Assembly (NCBI RefSeq): GCF_003610915.1 | Contig: NZ_NSDJ01000001.1 | Coordinates: 4,650,001 to 4,714,000, forward strand | Length of the DNA: 64,000 nt | DNA from: Rahnella variigena | GTDB lineage: Bacteria; Pseudomonadota; Gammaproteobacteria; Enterobacterales; Enterobacteriaceae | Direction: 5' to 3' | Shown here: positions 18,631-29,174 of the stretch, piece by piece | Position numbering within the stretch: position 1 is the stretch's first letter | Layout: each line of letters opens with the position of its first letter | The notes under the pieces: model-generated | What the model saw: the letters and a program-made list of their open reading frames with translations, nothing else | What the model was told of the DNA's origin: nothing | Database searches by the model: none | Program-made: the position numbers and the translations under genes

Positions 18631-19404
18631 TTAACTAAAGAAACTTTGTGCCAGTGAGCCCATCAGTAATTGCCAGCCATCCACCAGAACAAACAGCATC
18701 AGTTTGAAAGGCAGCGAAATGGTCGCAGGGGGAACCATCATCATGCCCAGCGCCATCAGTACGCTGGCGACCACCAGATCGATAATCAGGAAAGGTATGA
18801 AAACGGTGAAGCCAATCTGGAAACCGGTTTTCAATTCACTGGTCACGAAGGCGGGCAGTAAAATGCGCAGAGGCACTTCTTCCTTACTTTGGAAGTTTTC
18901 TTCTTTAGCCATGCGCGTATACAGCGCCAGATCGGTTTCGCGGGTTTGTTCCAGCATAAATCTGCGCAGTGGCTGAACGCCTCGTTCCAGCGCGGTTTCC
19001 ATGCTGATTTTATCTTCCGATAAAGGCTGCCAGGCGTCTTTGTAGATCTGATTAAAGACCGGAGACATCACATAAAACGTCAGGAACAGCGCCAGCCCCA
19101 GCAAGACCTGATTGGGCGGCGTAGAGGGCGTACCGAGTGCATTGCGCAATAGCCCTAACACGATGATCACCCGGGTAAAACCGGTCATCATCAGCAGGAT
19201 TGCGGGCAGGAAAGTGAGTGAGGTCAGCAGAACCAGTGTCTGCACCGGCAGTGACCAGCTTTCCCCATCGGCTGAACGGGTCAGCATCACATCGCCGTTG
19301 GCAGCAAAAACATCACGGGCAGGTAACATCAGCCCGACAATCATTAAAAGAAACAGTCCCGAAGGCAGCCACCGGCGGGAATTGTGACGTGAAAATAAAC
19401 TCAT
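18631..19404 (-). CDS. fliP: Flagellar export gate protein FliP
   Basis: Core export-gate protein, 257 residues, with a cleavable N-terminal signal peptide (hydrophobic core [19 protein letters not shown]). Family signatures visible are [20 protein letters not shown] followed by [20 protein letters not shown], and a C-terminal [20 protein letters not shown]. It overlaps fliO by 4 bases (ATGA type), so the two are translationally coupled. Confidence 0.97.
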   Translation of the reverse strand: MSLFSRHNSRRWLPSGLFLLMIVGLMLPARDVFAANGDVMLTRSADGESWSLPVQTLVLLTSLTFLPAILLMMTGFTRVIIVLGLLRNALGTPSTPPNQVLLGLALFLTFYVMSPVFNQIYKDAWQPLSEDKISMETALERGVQPLRRFMLEQTRETDLALYTRMAKEENFQSKEEVPLRILLPAFVTSELKTGFQIGFTVFIPFLIIDLVVASVLMALGMMMVPPATISLPFKLMLFVLVDGWQLLMGSLAQSFFS

Positions 19405-19817
19405 TCCGCCGGCTCCGTTTTACGTTTTTTCAGCAGATTCATCAGCGTGGACTGGAAATCGACAGACGCTGATACAACCTGTGTTGCACCTTCATCCGGT
19501 GTCTTATCAAACGTGGCGAGACAACTGATCTGGCCCGGCGTGACGCCAAGCAAGACTCTTTTATCATTCATATCAATGACGACTACACGCTCGCGCTGCC
19601 CCAGAGAATGACTGGCCACCACAGAAAGTATCTGGTTGCTTTTAGGGTGATTGCGGGCAAACCCTGTGCGACGTGCAAGCCAGGCGAATACGGCAATGAT
19701 CATCAGTATCAGCACCAGCGCACCGCCGACGTTCACCAGGATTGAACCGGGCATGGCCGTATCGACAGTCGAAGGAAGGGTCTGAGTGTGGGGCTGCGGG
19801 GTAGTCTGCATCATCAT
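19401..19817 (-). CDS. fliO: Flagellar protein FliO
   Basis: Single-pass membrane protein that helps FliP assemble into the export gate. 138 residues with one transmembrane helix at about 26-46 ([20 protein letters not shown]), then a cytoplasmic beta-rich domain with [20 protein letters not shown]. Three consecutive ATG codons lie at the start; the first overlaps the fliN stop codon by one base, and the exact initiator among the three cannot be decided. Confidence 0.94.
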   Translation of the reverse strand: MMMQTTPQPHTQTLPSTVDTAMPGSILVNVGGALVLILMIIAVFAWLARRTGFARNHPKSNQILSVVASHSLGQRERVVVIDMNDKRVLLGVTPGQISCLATFDKTPDEGATQVVSASVDFQSTLMNLLKKRKTEPAE

Positions 19818-20206
19818 TACCTGCTCAGGCGATACATCCGCTCTGAAGGCGTAATAATATCGGTAATGCGTACGCCGAATTTATCGGAAACCACCACTAC
19901 TTCACCCTGAGCAATCAGATAACCATTAATCAGAATATCCAGGGGTTCACCCGCCAGACCTTCCAGAGAAACAACCGATCCCTGGCTCAGACGTAATAAT
20001 TCCTTGATCGTCATTTTTGTCCGGCCTAATTCCACCGTCATTTTGACCGGAATATCGAGGATCAGATTGAGATCCTCTGAAAAATTTGTCACCTGTGCCT
20101 CTTTTGTGGAGGAGTTATCCGCGGCTTGTTGTTCACTCATCGCATCACCCCAAAGATCATCGATGGATTCTTTGTCAGAACCGCCCGAAGTTGTAGTGTC
20201 AGTCAT
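19817..20206 (-). CDS. fliN: Flagellar motor switch protein FliN
   Basis: C-ring switch protein of 129 residues. A variable acidic N-terminus (about 45 residues) is followed by the SpoA domain: LILDIPVKMTVELGRTKMTI, KELLRLSQGSVVSLEGLAGE and PLDILINGYLIAQGEVVVV. It forms the lower ring of the motor with FliM and binds FliH during export. 7 bp after fliM. Confidence 0.97.
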   Translation of the reverse strand: MTDTTTSGGSDKESIDDLWGDAMSEQQAADNSSTKEAQVTNFSEDLNLILDIPVKMTVELGRTKMTIKELLRLSQGSVVSLEGLAGEPLDILINGYLIAQGEVVVVSDKFGVRITDIITPSERMYRLSR

Positions 20207-20213
20207 TGGGGAA

Positions 20214-21212
20214 TTACTCCTTTTTTAAAGATAATAAAGCGGGATTCATCATTTGCTCTACTTTCAGAGCATATTGGTTATTGACACAACCATATTTTCC
20301 CGAGAATACAGGAACGCCATCAACACGAGCTTCAATGCTCTCTTTTTTATCAATGGGAATAATATCCCCTTTCTGCATATTCATAACTTGCGAAAGGCGG
20401 GTGGAAATGTCGGAGAAATTCGCCACCAGCTCAAGTTCAGTGTCTCTGACCTGAGAAGCAAGCGTACTCCGCCATTGCCGGTCTTCCTGTTTGGAATTTT
20501 CCATTGGCGGATTCGTCAGTAATTCGCGCAAAGGCTCGATAATGCTAAACGGAATACAAATATCAAATTCGCCCCGGTGCGGGCCAATTTCGACATAAAA
20601 AGGCGTGGTCACCACAATATCGTTAGGTGACGACGTAATATTGGTGAATTTCACCTGTATTTCTGCGCGGACATATTCCGTTTTCAGTTTAAAGATGGAA
20701 CTCCAGGCAAAATCGTACGCCTCCAGCGCCATCGTCAGCATCCGGTTTATCACGCGCTGTTCGGTCGGTGTGAATTCACGGCCGTCCGCTTTGGTAGGAA
20801 AACGTCCGTCTCCGCCAAATAAATTATCCACCGCCATGAACACCAGATTGGGCGAGAAGACAAATAACGCCGTCCCGCGCAACGGATTCATATGCACCAG
20901 ATTAAGGTTGGTCGGCACCGGAAGATTACGGGCAAACTCATGATACGGTTGAATTTTAATGCTTCCGGCAGTGATATCCGGGCTTCGACGCAGAAGATTA
21001 AACAGTCCCATACGAAACTGTCGTGCAAAACGTTCGTTAATGATCTCAAGTGAATGCAACCGTTCACGAACGACGCGACGCTGAGTATTCGGATCATAGG
21101 GTTTGATCCCGTCATCCTGCACTGCATTGTTAGCAGTGGTCTCGCTTTCTGCGTTGCTGCCGCCATTTAAAAGGCGGTCAATTTCAGCCTGAGATAATAT
21201 ACTGTCAGACAT
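20214..21212 (-). CDS. fliM: Flagellar motor switch protein FliM
   Basis: C-ring protein of 332 residues that receives phosphorylated CheY. The N-terminal CheY-binding peptide SDSILSQAEIDRLLNGG is present. The middle domain contains LVHMNPLRGTALFVFSPNLV and VDNLFGGDGRFP, and the C-terminal SpoA-like domain follows (GDIIPIDKKESIEARVDGVP). Spacing to fliL is 5 bp. Nothing unusual. Confidence 0.97.
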   Translation of the reverse strand: MSDSILSQAEIDRLLNGGSNAESETTANNAVQDDGIKPYDPNTQRRVVRERLHSLEIINERFARQFRMGLFNLLRRSPDITAGSIKIQPYHEFARNLPVPTNLNLVHMNPLRGTALFVFSPNLVFMAVDNLFGGDGRFPTKADGREFTPTEQRVINRMLTMALEAYDFAWSSIFKLKTEYVRAEIQVKFTNITSSPNDIVVTTPFYVEIGPHRGEFDICIPFSIIEPLRELLTNPPMENSKQEDRQWRSTLASQVRDTELELVANFSDISTRLSQVMNMQKGDIIPIDKKESIEARVDGVPVFSGKYGCVNNQYALKVEQMMNPALLSLKKE

Positions 21213-21217
21213 AGAAA

Positions 21218-21718
21218 TTACCGTAAGATGAATGCGTTAAATAATACATCAGTCACTACCGCACTGTGATTCGGTGCGAGAGGTTTGCTGACGGTCTCTT
21301 TTATTTTCTCTGTTAATCCGGTCTTACCTTCATCAGAAGAGATATCTGTTGCCGTCTGATGTGCTAAAAGAATTAATAAACGACTCCGGACTTCCGGCAT
21401 ATATTCTTCCAGCAAGGACTTCGATTCCGCGTCTTTTACCCTCAGCGTGAGACCAATATACAGCACGCGGTCTGAATCATTCGCTTCCGGTTTCAGACTG
21501 ACGGTGAAGGTGTCCATCTGCACATATACCGGCACCGCTGGCGCCGCATTTTTTACCTTCGCCGGAGCATCACCCTTTGCTCCGGCTTTCATATTCTTCA
21601 TTTCGTAAAATGTATAGCCCGCAAAAGCACATGCTCCCACAGCAATAAGCATCATTAATAACATAGCCAGGGAACTTTTTTTCCCACCCCCGCTGGCCTT
21701 CTGGTTCTTCTTGGACAT
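21218..21718 (-). CDS. fliL: Flagellar basal-body protein FliL
   Basis: Single-pass inner-membrane protein that surrounds stators and supports motor function under load. 166 residues; a short cytoplasmic N-terminus (KKNQKASGGGKKSS), a transmembrane helix at about 17-38, then the periplasmic domain with MDTFTVSLKPEANDSDRVLY and the C-terminal VTDVLFNAFILR. It begins a new operon: the 149-bp gap to fliK (21719-21867) contains a weak hairpin with a T-rich end (about 21737-21764) that could terminate the fliFGHIJK transcript, leaving room for a class II promoter that I cannot place precisely. Confidence 0.96.
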   Translation of the reverse strand: MSKKNQKASGGGKKSSLAMLLMMLIAVGACAFAGYTFYEMKNMKAGAKGDAPAKVKNAAPAVPVYVQMDTFTVSLKPEANDSDRVLYIGLTLRVKDAESKSLLEEYMPEVRSRLLILLAHQTATDISSDEGKTGLTEKIKETVSKPLAPNHSAVVTDVLFNAFILR

Positions 21719-21867
21719 TATCTGGAAAACCCTGTTGTAAAAATAAGCCGGCGAACAGGCCGTAATAGATGCTCTGATAAGCCGTGCATTCTATTACAGT
21801 CGGACACCAGAACAATTCACGAAAGAAATGAAATTAGTGTTGCCAATTCGCTCTATAAATTTTTATG

Positions 21868-23106
21868 TCAAACAAATGTATTAATACCGTTGGAATAATG
21901 GAGAGTTTTGTTACTTATTTCCGGCTTGTCATCGGCCAGATGCGCATTCTCCTGTCCGTCATCTTCTGTGGTTCCCCGGCCGGATGATCCGTCGGACTGC
22001 GCGGAAGCACTCCACGACGAAGAAGAAGAGTCAGCGCCGACACTGCTTTGTCCCAGATTGATCCCCGACTCCGCCAGTGATGTACGCAAATGCGGCATCG
22101 CCGCTTCCAGTGCAGCACGCACCTGATGGTTCTCGGTGACAAAATGCAGCTGCGCCTGATCGTTATTCAACCGCAGGCTGATTTGCAGCGCGCCTAACTC
22201 TTCGGGATGAAGGCGTAACTCCGCATTGTGAATGCCGTTACGTGAAAAATAAGCCAGCTGCTGCCCTACGGCCTGTTGCCACGCCGGGGTGCCCAGCGCC
22301 TGATTAATCACCGCCGGAGACGTCGTGACGCCTGTTGCCGGAGCAACCGTCAGCTCGCTGACTGGCGTAACATGCGGTCGCAGGCCGGTTTCCGGTGTCG
22401 GCAATGCGGAGCTTTCCTGTCTCACCGGCAGTGCCGGATTCAGTTCAAATCTGGCCGGTGCGGAGGCTGGCTCTTTTGGCGCGGCGTCGGTTTTCGTCAT
22501 CACAGACAGAAAATCCTTATGCTGATCGGCGCTGGTCTTATCGGTTCCCTGCTTGCCTTCCAGCGAAGCCTGTGCGGCCAGTGCAGCCTGTGAGACGGCT
22601 TTCGGCTTCATGCTTTCCGGCATCATAAACGCACTGCCCGGACGTTCCTGGCTAAGTGCAGCCTGGACTTCAGCTACCGGATCCGCCTGAGCTGGCATCA
22701 CCGGAGCGTCAGTCGTGGGTGCCGGTTGCACAGGCACGGCAGCATTCTGCGTAACGATTTGCTGCAAAGCCAAAAGTTGCGGATCAACAAAAGGCGTCTC
22801 AGGCGTCTGCACTTCGGGTGCCGGTTGCGGCATATCCGTGATCAGATCCACCGGTGGTAACTCAGCGGGCAGTACGGGTACGGGAACAGGCACCGGCAGC
22901 GGTTCAGCTTCTGCACGGGTATTATCGGGCTGTGGCGTATCAGGTTGCGTCGTCTTCGTATCCTTCGCGGGCAAGGCCGGTTTGGTCGGATAGGCTTTTT
23001 CGAGAGAGGTCGCGAAATTCGCCTCACCGGTTTCAGGCGTGGTGCCTTTTTCCGGCATTTTAGTTGGGGTTACACCGCTGACGACAGAGCTGGCCTGGAC
23101 AATCAT
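21868..23106 (-). CDS. fliK: Flagellar hook-length control protein FliK
   Basis: Exported ruler protein that sets hook length and switches export specificity through FlhB. 412 residues. The N-terminal and central parts are Pro/Ala/Thr-rich and of low complexity (for example PLPVPVPVPVLPAELPPVDL), as expected of the extended ruler. The folded switch domain lies at about 265-365, with PAWQQAVGQQLAYFSRNGIH, AELRLHPEELGALQISLRL and VRAALEAAMPHLRTSLAESG. It overlaps fliJ by 4 bases. The length is close to the E. coli protein. Confidence 0.95.
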   Translation of the reverse strand: MIVQASSVVSGVTPTKMPEKGTTPETGEANFATSLEKAYPTKPALPAKDTKTTQPDTPQPDNTRAEAEPLPVPVPVPVLPAELPPVDLITDMPQPAPEVQTPETPFVDPQLLALQQIVTQNAAVPVQPAPTTDAPVMPAQADPVAEVQAALSQERPGSAFMMPESMKPKAVSQAALAAQASLEGKQGTDKTSADQHKDFLSVMTKTDAAPKEPASAPARFELNPALPVRQESSALPTPETGLRPHVTPVSELTVAPATGVTTSPAVINQALGTPAWQQAVGQQLAYFSRNGIHNAELRLHPEELGALQISLRLNNDQAQLHFVTENHQVRAALEAAMPHLRTSLAESGINLGQSSVGADSSSSSWSASAQSDGSSGRGTTEDDGQENAHLADDKPEISNKTLHYSNGINTFV

Positions 23107-23552
23107 AAAAGTTCTCTTCCCATGCAGGCACGCTGCGCAAATTCATCCATGAGCTTTTGCTCCTGTCGGTTTTCTTTCAGCATCCGTACGTCGTCTGCCC
23201 GGCTTTTAAGGGTTTCAAACGCATTGAGACGCTGCTTATCGTGGCGCCAGGTCAGCAGTGTTTCATTGACCGTGTTCTGGCATTTCTGCACCTGATTCGC
23301 CTGCTGCTTAACGACATTTCCCAGCGAATCAATGAAAGACTGGCGGTTGAGCAAATCAGCCACCGGGATCCCTTTACCGGACACCGTCGCCCGAAGCTGT
23401 TGCTGATATTCCAGTTCGAAACTTTCCAGCTGACCGAGTTGTGTCGCCGCCAGCGTATAAGCCTGCTGAACTTTGCCCAGCTCAGCGGTGGTATCTGTCA
23501 GTGTTTGCTCTGCAAGTTCACGCAGAAAATCCATCGGATTGGTGATAGCCAT
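23103..23552 (-). CDS. fliJ: Flagellar export protein FliJ
   Basis: A 149-residue alpha-helical coiled-coil protein that forms the stalk in the FliI ATPase ring and escorts chaperones. Heptad-like Gln/Leu-rich helices run through the whole length (ELGKVQQAYTLAATQLGQLE and VVKQQANQVQKCQNTVNETL). Identification rests on size, composition and position between fliI and fliK. It starts 15 bp after fliI. Confidence 0.95.
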   Translation of the reverse strand: MAITNPMDFLRELAEQTLTDTTAELGKVQQAYTLAATQLGQLESFELEYQQQLRATVSGKGIPVADLLNRQSFIDSLGNVVKQQANQVQKCQNTVNETLLTWRHDKQRLNAFETLKSRADDVRMLKENRQEQKLMDEFAQRACMGRELL

Positions 23553-23567
23553 AATTAATTAGTCACC

Positions 23568-24944
23568 TCAGGCTTTGGGTTGGTCTGAAAAAATGGCATC
23601 AAGCTTGTCGCCCGCTTCCTGATAACCGCTGCTCTCGTAGATCGCCTGCTGTAAATAGGCTTCCATCTGCGGGTACAGGCGAATGGCTTTATCCAGCAGC
23701 GGATCGCTGCCCGCCGCGTAAGCCCCGACGCTGACCAGGTCACGGTTACGCTGATACGAGGAAAGCAACTGCTTGAAGTTTTGGACTTTTTTGTAATGCA
23801 CCGGCTCGATAAGCTCGGTCATCGCACGGCTGATGGAGGCTTCAATATCAATGGCCGGATAATGGCCGGATTCAGCCAGACGACGCGACAGCACAATGTG
23901 TCCGTCGAGGATCGCACGGGCGGAGTCGGCGATCGGATCCTGCTGATCGTCGCCTTCCGTCAGAACGGTGTAAAACGCGGTGATCGACCCCCCTTCTTTC
24001 ACGCCATTCCCCGCACGTTCAACCAGTGCCGGTAATTTCGCAAACACAGAAGGCGGATACCCTTTGGTCGCCGGAGGTTCACCGATGGCCAGCGCGATCT
24101 CACGCTGCGCCATCGCATAGCGGGTCAGGGAATCCATGATCAGCAGGACATCCAGCCCGTTGTCGCGAAAATCTTCGGCGATACGCGTGGCATACACCGC
24201 GCCCTGCATACGCAGGATCGGTGAAACGTCCGCCGGGGCGGCAATCACCACAGAACGCTTGCGACCTTCTTCGCCGAGAATATTTTCGATGAAGTCTTTC
24301 ACTTCGCGGCCACGTTCACCAATCAGGCCGACGACAATCACATCGGCTTTGGTATAACGGGCCATCATGCCCAGCAGCACACTTTTCCCGACGCCGGAAC
24401 CGGCAAACAGCCCCATACGCTGACCACGACCGACGGTCAGCAGGCCGTTAATCGCACGGACGCCGACGTCCAGCACATTTTTAATCGGGTCACGTAACAG
24501 CGGATTCACTGGCGGCGTAAACAGCGGGCCGTGTTGTGCCGTGACGGGCGGCGGCAGGCCATCGAGCGGACGGGCGCTGGCATCCAGCACGCGTCCCAGC
24601 AGTTCTCTGCCCAGCGGCAATTGCTTGCCTTTGCTGGCTCCTTCCCCGCTTTCAAGCGCATAAACCCGTGCGCCCGGTAAAATGCCATCGACATTTTCCA
24701 GCGGCATCAGATACAAAATCTGGCCGTTAAAGCCGACCACTTCGCTTTCGACTTTATCCACGCCTTCGCGGGAATGACGTTCCACGATGCACAATGTGCC
24801 AATGGGCAGTTTCAGCCCGACGGCTTCCATCACCAGTCCGGTGGCGCGGGTTAATTTGCCGTACTGGCGAAAAGGCGGCAGCGAGGTCATCAGCTTCTCT
24901 TTTCTGTCGATAGCCTCCAGCCATTTTGCGAGACGCATCGTCAT
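23568..24944 (-). CDS. fliI: Flagellum-specific ATPase FliI
   Basis: Cytoplasmic ATPase of the flagellar export apparatus, homologous to the F1 beta subunit, 458 residues. Walker A is [20 protein letters not shown] and Walker B lies in [20 protein letters not shown]; the ATPase signature [16 protein letters not shown] is also present. The start overlaps fliH by 4 bases; MTMRL at 24944 was kept because it preserves this coupling. Confidence 0.97.
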   Translation of the reverse strand: MTMRLAKWLEAIDRKEKLMTSLPPFRQYGKLTRATGLVMEAVGLKLPIGTLCIVERHSREGVDKVESEVVGFNGQILYLMPLENVDGILPGARVYALESGEGASKGKQLPLGRELLGRVLDASARPLDGLPPPVTAQHGPLFTPPVNPLLRDPIKNVLDVGVRAINGLLTVGRGQRMGLFAGSGVGKSVLLGMMARYTKADVIVVGLIGERGREVKDFIENILGEEGRKRSVVIAAPADVSPILRMQGAVYATRIAEDFRDNGLDVLLIMDSLTRYAMAQREIALAIGEPPATKGYPPSVFAKLPALVERAGNGVKEGGSITAFYTVLTEGDDQQDPIADSARAILDGHIVLSRRLAESGHYPAIDIEASISRAMTELIEPVHYKKVQNFKQLLSSYQRNRDLVSVGAYAAGSDPLLDKAIRLYPQMEAYLQQAIYESSGYQEAGDKLDAIFSDQPKA

Positions 24945-25654
24945 GCCAGATAATCCTCACGACTCAGCTCGCACAGTTCCTGCCAGCGGGTATTCATGGT
25001 CGCATCGAACTCGCCTTCTTCCGACGTGATCCGGCATCCGCCCGGCAAGATCTGCGCGTCGCCACGGATATCCCAGCCCATCGACGCCAGTGATTTACCG
25101 ACGTTATCCTGAACCAGCGCCAGATCATCAGGATTGACCCACAGAATCGCGGTGCCCTTGAACAGCGTTTCCTGCTGTAACAGCTGCTGAATTTTCTCCA
25201 GCAAGACGTCATTATCGCAGGTGATATTTTTGCCCAGAATGGAGCGTGCCGCCGTCAGCGACAACTGCACCAGACGCGACGGGATCACGCTGTCGAGGTT
25301 GCTGAGGGCAATTTTGAACTCCTCCAGCAGCCGGGCAAAATGCTCGCCGGTTTCACGCTGCTGCGCGCCTGCCTCAGCCAGACCCTGTTCAAAACCTTCT
25401 TTGTGACCCTGAGCAAATCCCGCCTCGTGCCCCTGTTTTTTTCCTTCTTCCACACCGCGTGCCTGCCCTTGCGCAAAGCCTTTTTGTTCGGCCTGCTGGC
25501 GGATGCGGGATAACTCGGCCTGCAATAATTCATCAGACTGATAGGTTCCCGGCGTATCAATAATGTCATGTTCAGGCTGGCTGAAATCGTCCAGCAGGTT
25601 CTGCGGCTTCCAGACCTGCCAGTCAGGCTGCGTTTCGCGATCAGACGTAGGCAT
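24941..25654 (-). CDS. fliH: Flagellar assembly protein FliH
   Basis: Negative regulator and C-ring tether of FliI, 237 residues. The N-terminus carries the conserved [12 protein letters not shown] tryptophan region that docks on FliN/FlhA. The middle has the GxxxG-type glycine repeats ([20 protein letters not shown] and [20 protein letters not shown]) typical of the FliH dimer helix, and the C-terminal domain binds FliI. The ATG at 25654 is chosen because a GGAGGA ribosome site precedes it; a TTG five codons upstream would bury that site. It overlaps fliG by 14 bases. Confidence 0.95.
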   Translation of the reverse strand: MPTSDRETQPDWQVWKPQNLLDDFSQPEHDIIDTPGTYQSDELLQAELSRIRQQAEQKGFAQGQARGVEEGKKQGHEAGFAQGHKEGFEQGLAEAGAQQRETGEHFARLLEEFKIALSNLDSVIPSRLVQLSLTAARSILGKNITCDNDVLLEKIQQLLQQETLFKGTAILWVNPDDLALVQDNVGKSLASMGWDIRGDAQILPGGCRITSEEGEFDATMNTRWQELCELSREDYLA

Positions 25655-26627
25655 CTTCGCTTCCTCCAATCACCACTTCGCCGGTTTCTGCCAGACGGCG
25701 GACAATCAGCAAAATGCTCTTCTGCTCGGCTTCCACCTGAGACATACGGATCGGACCGCGTGAACCCAGATCCTCTTTCATGATGTCAGCCTGGCGACGG
25801 GACATATTGCGGAAGAACTTCTCACGCAGCGGCCCTTCGGCACCTTTGAGGGCAACGATAAGTGATTCGTTTTCGATTTCCTGCAGGATGCGCTGAATGC
25901 TGCGGTCTTCGATTTCCACAAGATTTTCGAACAGGAACATCTCGTCGATAATCTTCTGCGCCAGTTCCTGATCGAACTCGCGAACGGCTTCGATAGCCGC
26001 CTCTTCCTGCTGAGATTTCATCAGGTTGAGAATTTCCGCCGCAGGACGTACACCGCCCATTTTGCTGCGCTTGAGATTCTGACCGTGCAGCAGACCGTTG
26101 AGCACTTCGGTCAGTTCCTGCAAGGCAGCAGGCTGAACGCCGCCGAAGGTAGCGATACGCAACATAATGTCGTTACGTTCGCGGTCATCGAATTTACTCA
26201 GCACATCCGCAGCCTGACCGCGTTTGAGGTGAACCAGAATGGTGGCAATAATCTGCGGGTGTTCGTCGCGGATCAGGTCGAAGACGGTCTGCGGCTCCAT
26301 AAAGTTGAGCGTCTCGATACCGTTGGTGCCCTGCTGGCTATCCAGCAAGTCCTCGAGCAGGCTTGAGGCACGCTCTTCGCCCAGCGCCTTCACCAGCACA
26401 CTGCGCAGATACTCATTGGTATTCACGCTCAGTGCCGCGTATTCACTGGAATCCCGCTGGAATTCCTTCAGAACTTCGGCCAGTTGCTCGTGAGTGAAGC
26501 CGCCCATATTGACCATTGAACTACTGATCAGTTTGACTTCATGGGTGTTGAGGTGCTTGAACACCTCGGCCGCCAGCCCGTCACCGAGCGTCAGCATGAC
26601 GATCGCACTTTTATCTGAGGCATTCAT
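25641..26627 (-). CDS. fliG: Flagellar motor switch protein FliG
   Basis: Rotor protein that contacts the MotA stator, 328 residues. Visible features are the N-terminal FliF-binding domain ([20 protein letters not shown]), the EHPQ motif in [18 protein letters not shown] of the middle domain, and the C-terminal torque helix with the conserved charged residues [20 protein letters not shown]. It overlaps the fliF stop by one base. Confidence 0.97.
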   Translation of the reverse strand: MNASDKSAIVMLTLGDGLAAEVFKHLNTHEVKLISSSMVNMGGFTHEQLAEVLKEFQRDSSEYAALSVNTNEYLRSVLVKALGEERASSLLEDLLDSQQGTNGIETLNFMEPQTVFDLIRDEHPQIIATILVHLKRGQAADVLSKFDDRERNDIMLRIATFGGVQPAALQELTEVLNGLLHGQNLKRSKMGGVRPAAEILNLMKSQQEEAAIEAVREFDQELAQKIIDEMFLFENLVEIEDRSIQRILQEIENESLIVALKGAEGPLREKFFRNMSRRQADIMKEDLGSRGPIRMSQVEAEQKSILLIVRRLAETGEVVIGGSEDAYV

Positions 26628-28333
26628 CAGGACTTCATCTCCTTATTCATCCACTGGCGAATGACCAGTGCAATAACCCGTGGCTCCTGCTGTGCCAGTT
26701 CGCGCAGGCTCTGGGTATTAAGTTCCGTTTCAACGCGCTGCTCGGCCTTGGCTCTCGCGCCGCTTTCTGCACGGCGTGCGCTGGCATCCAGTTCTTCCTG
26801 ACGTGCCTGTTTCTCAAGTTCCAGCCGTTGCAACACCAGTTCCTGATTGCGCAGCCAGGCAGGCTGCACGGCTTTACGCCACAGGAACCAGGCCACGAGG
26901 GCAATCAGCAGATAACGGGCGGCAGACATCAGCAGGTTGATGAAGCCTTCCTGTTTCCAGAACGGCGGTGCTGGTTCTTCTTCCACCGGGGTAAAGGGCG
27001 AGTTCACAATGTTGATGGTGTCGCCACGGGCGGCGGAATACCCCATCGTCTCTTTCACCAGCGCATTCACCTGCTCCAGTTGCTCCGGCGTTAACGCCAC
27101 CGGCGTGCCGTCTTTACCCGGCAGATAGTTGACGACCACGGCAACAGAAAGCCGTTCGATGCTGCCGGTACTGCGCTTGATGTGCGTCAGCGTGCGGTCG
27201 AGCTCATAGTTAGTGGTGTTGTCTTTGCGGTTGTTAAACGGCATCGGCGTAGCCACTGTCGTTTCAGCCGTGCCTGCCGCCTGAGTGGCGTTGTTGTTTG
27301 CCGCATTGGCCCCCTGCGCAGGTTGATTCGCTACCGGCGGCTGGGTAATGGGCGCGGTCGCCGGCACAGGTGGCTGATTGCTCAGCGCCCCCGGCACACC
27401 ACCGACGCCATTTTTGCTGCCCTGTTCGGCATCACTGGTCTGGCGGCTGCGGATCGCCATTTTGTCCGGCGATGAATTGGGCTGGTATTGCTCGGCGGTT
27501 TGTTCGTGCTGAGTGAAATCAATCTGTGCAGTCACCTGCGCCTTAACGTTATTGCGCCCGACAATCGTGGCGAGGATCGTCTGGATACGCTGCTGGTAAT
27601 CCGCTTCGACTTCGCTGGTGTATTTGAGCTGCGTCGTCTGCATCGCCTGACCGCCACTTTGGGTCAGCAAGCGTCCGCTCTGATCGACGATGGTAACGTT
27701 ATCGGCATTCAGCCCCGGCACTGCGCTGGAAATCAGATACGTGATCGCATTCACCTGCCCGGAATCCAGCGTGCGTCCGTTGTTCAGCGTCACGGTGACC
27801 GCCGCAGAAGGTGGCTTCTGTTCGCGGACAAACATAGAAGGTTTTGGCATAGCCAGATGCACGCGGGCATTCTGTACCGTGCCGAGCGTTTCAATGGTCC
27901 GGGCAAGTTCGCCCTCCAGCGCGCGCTGGTAGTTAACCTGCTCACTGAACTGGCTGATGCCAAATTTTTCCTGATCGAGCAATTCGAAACCCACGGCGCC
28001 GCCCTTCGGCAAACCGAGCTGGGCGAGGGTCAGCCGTGCTTCGTGAACTTTATCCTCAGGTACCATGATCGCCCCGCCGCGTTCCTGAAAGCGGTAAGGC
28101 ACATTCATTTGCGTTAATTGCGCCACGATAGCGCCGCCATCCTGATCGCTGATATTGCTGTACAGGACGCGATAATCTGGCGATTTCGCCCAGAAGATCA
28201 GGGCAATAATGATTGAAATTGCCGCAGACGCGCTGATGAGCAATATAATTTTAGGACTCGAACGTAAACGTTCTAATGCTGCCATCAGATTAGCTGTACT
28301 TTTGTTTTTAATACCGTTTGTTGTGGCATTCAT
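26627..28333 (-). CDS. fliF: Flagellar MS-ring protein FliF
   Basis: Inner-membrane ring protein, 568 residues, the base on which the rod and C-ring assemble. Transmembrane helices at about 28-50 and 450-470 flank the large periplasmic region with the ring-building motifs ([20 protein letters not shown] and [20 protein letters not shown]). A Pro/Ala/Asn-rich low-complexity stretch at about 315-365 is typical. The C-terminal cytoplasmic tail ends [14 protein letters not shown] and binds FliG. First gene of fliFGHIJK, divergent from fliE. Confidence 0.97.
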   Translation of the reverse strand: MNATTNGIKNKSTANLMAALERLRSSPKIILLISASAAISIIIALIFWAKSPDYRVLYSNISDQDGGAIVAQLTQMNVPYRFQERGGAIMVPEDKVHEARLTLAQLGLPKGGAVGFELLDQEKFGISQFSEQVNYQRALEGELARTIETLGTVQNARVHLAMPKPSMFVREQKPPSAAVTVTLNNGRTLDSGQVNAITYLISSAVPGLNADNVTIVDQSGRLLTQSGGQAMQTTQLKYTSEVEADYQQRIQTILATIVGRNNVKAQVTAQIDFTQHEQTAEQYQPNSSPDKMAIRSRQTSDAEQGSKNGVGGVPGALSNQPPVPATAPITQPPVANQPAQGANAANNNATQAAGTAETTVATPMPFNNRKDNTTNYELDRTLTHIKRSTGSIERLSVAVVVNYLPGKDGTPVALTPEQLEQVNALVKETMGYSAARGDTINIVNSPFTPVEEEPAPPFWKQEGFINLLMSAARYLLIALVAWFLWRKAVQPAWLRNQELVLQRLELEKQARQEELDASARRAESGARAKAEQRVETELNTQSLRELAQQEPRVIALVIRQWMNKEMKS

Positions 28334-28485
28334 GCCGTAGTCCTGTAAAAAAATAAATGACGCAATGCAGGCGTATTGTTGCGAATCAGCACTCCGGATA
28401 CGGATAAGAGAAAGCGAAGCAGTAAATACACAGACAGATTTCCAGTCGCGTATTATCTTCTAATTGCGTTTTTTTTAAACATCAA

Positions 28486-28512
28486 TAAGCTGAAACTTCT
28501 GTCAGCTATTCG
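28486..28512. promoter_or_regulatory. Inverted repeat in fliE-fliF spacer, candidate FlhD4C2 operator
   Basis: AATAAGCTG and CAGCTATT form an imperfect dyad around a 10-base spacer in the 278-bp divergent region. FlhD4C2 is known to bind imperfect inverted half-sites separated by about 10-12 bases with an AAATAGCG-like inner part, so this fits by position and shape. The assignment is tentative. Confidence 0.4.
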
Positions 28513-28611
28513 CATTATTTTATTTACATGACCTTATGTTACGCTGCAGTTATTAAAAACCCACAGAGAGAATAACGGCGAGCTTATTAAGCCGATATAA
28601 AGGAATTTCTG

Positions 28612-28947
28612 ATGTCTATTCAATCGATGAAAGGCGTTCTGGATCAAATTAGCTTCCAGGCACAGCAAACGTCGGCCACACAAAAAACACCGTTCATTTC
28701 TGATAATAAAAATGTTGAGAAAAAATTACAATTTTCAGACATTTTATTCGACAGTATTAACAATATCAGCCAGGTGCAGAACACCGCCAAGACACAGGCG
28801 CAGGACTACATGACCGGTGCGACCGACATCGGGCTGAACGATGTCATGATATCCATGCAGAAATCGTCTGTGGCACTTAATCTGGGTATCCAGGTGCGAA
28901 ATAAAATGGTCAGTGCTTATCAGGAAGTCATGAGTATGTCTGTTTAA
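28612..28947 (+). CDS. fliE: Flagellar hook-basal body adapter FliE
   Basis: Small rod-junction protein, 111 residues, linking the MS ring to the proximal rod. The C-terminal half is conserved: ATDIGLNDVMISMQKSSVAL then VRNKMVSAYQEVMSMSV. An AAGGA ribosome site precedes the ATG. It is transcribed alone and divergently from fliF, ending at a hairpin terminator. Confidence 0.97.
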   Translation: MSIQSMKGVLDQISFQAQQTSATQKTPFISDNKNVEKKLQFSDILFDSINNISQVQNTAKTQAQDYMTGATDIGLNDVMISMQKSSVALNLGIQVRNKMVSAYQEVMSMSV

Positions 28948-29011
28948 AAGACGTGTTATCTGATGACATAACAGTATCGGAAAAAAACCTCTTTTAAGAA
29001 ATATGTTCAAT

Positions 29012-29033
29012 ATGGCCGGCTGGTCATTTTTTA
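29012..29033 (+). terminator. fliE terminator
   Basis: A 6-bp hairpin (ATGGCC / GGTCAT, one G-T pair, 4-base loop) followed by a run of six T residues. It lies about 65 bp after the fliE stop codon, so cheR downstream needs a promoter in 29034-29174. Confidence 0.7.
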
Positions 29034-29174
29034 TTTCTTCGCTGTCAATATCTGCCGTACCAACCTACAGGAGATCATCACCTTCCTTATCAATTGGGGA
29101 ATATGCAGGCAGATATGTCAGTTATTATCCCTTTGGGAATTAAATTCCATCAGTAACAGTTGAACAATTGAAAT

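Noticed and set aside
21737..21768. AAATAAGC ... GCCGTAATA upstream of fliL as an FlhD4C2 site
   Set aside because: The arms match poorly and the same bases form a weak terminator-like hairpin, so the two readings cannot be separated.
28591..28598. GCCGATAT, a perfect-looking sigma-28 -10 element before fliE
   Set aside because: It sits only 13 bases before the ATG, so the ribosome site would lie upstream of the transcript start, and no -35 element lies at the 11-base spacing.
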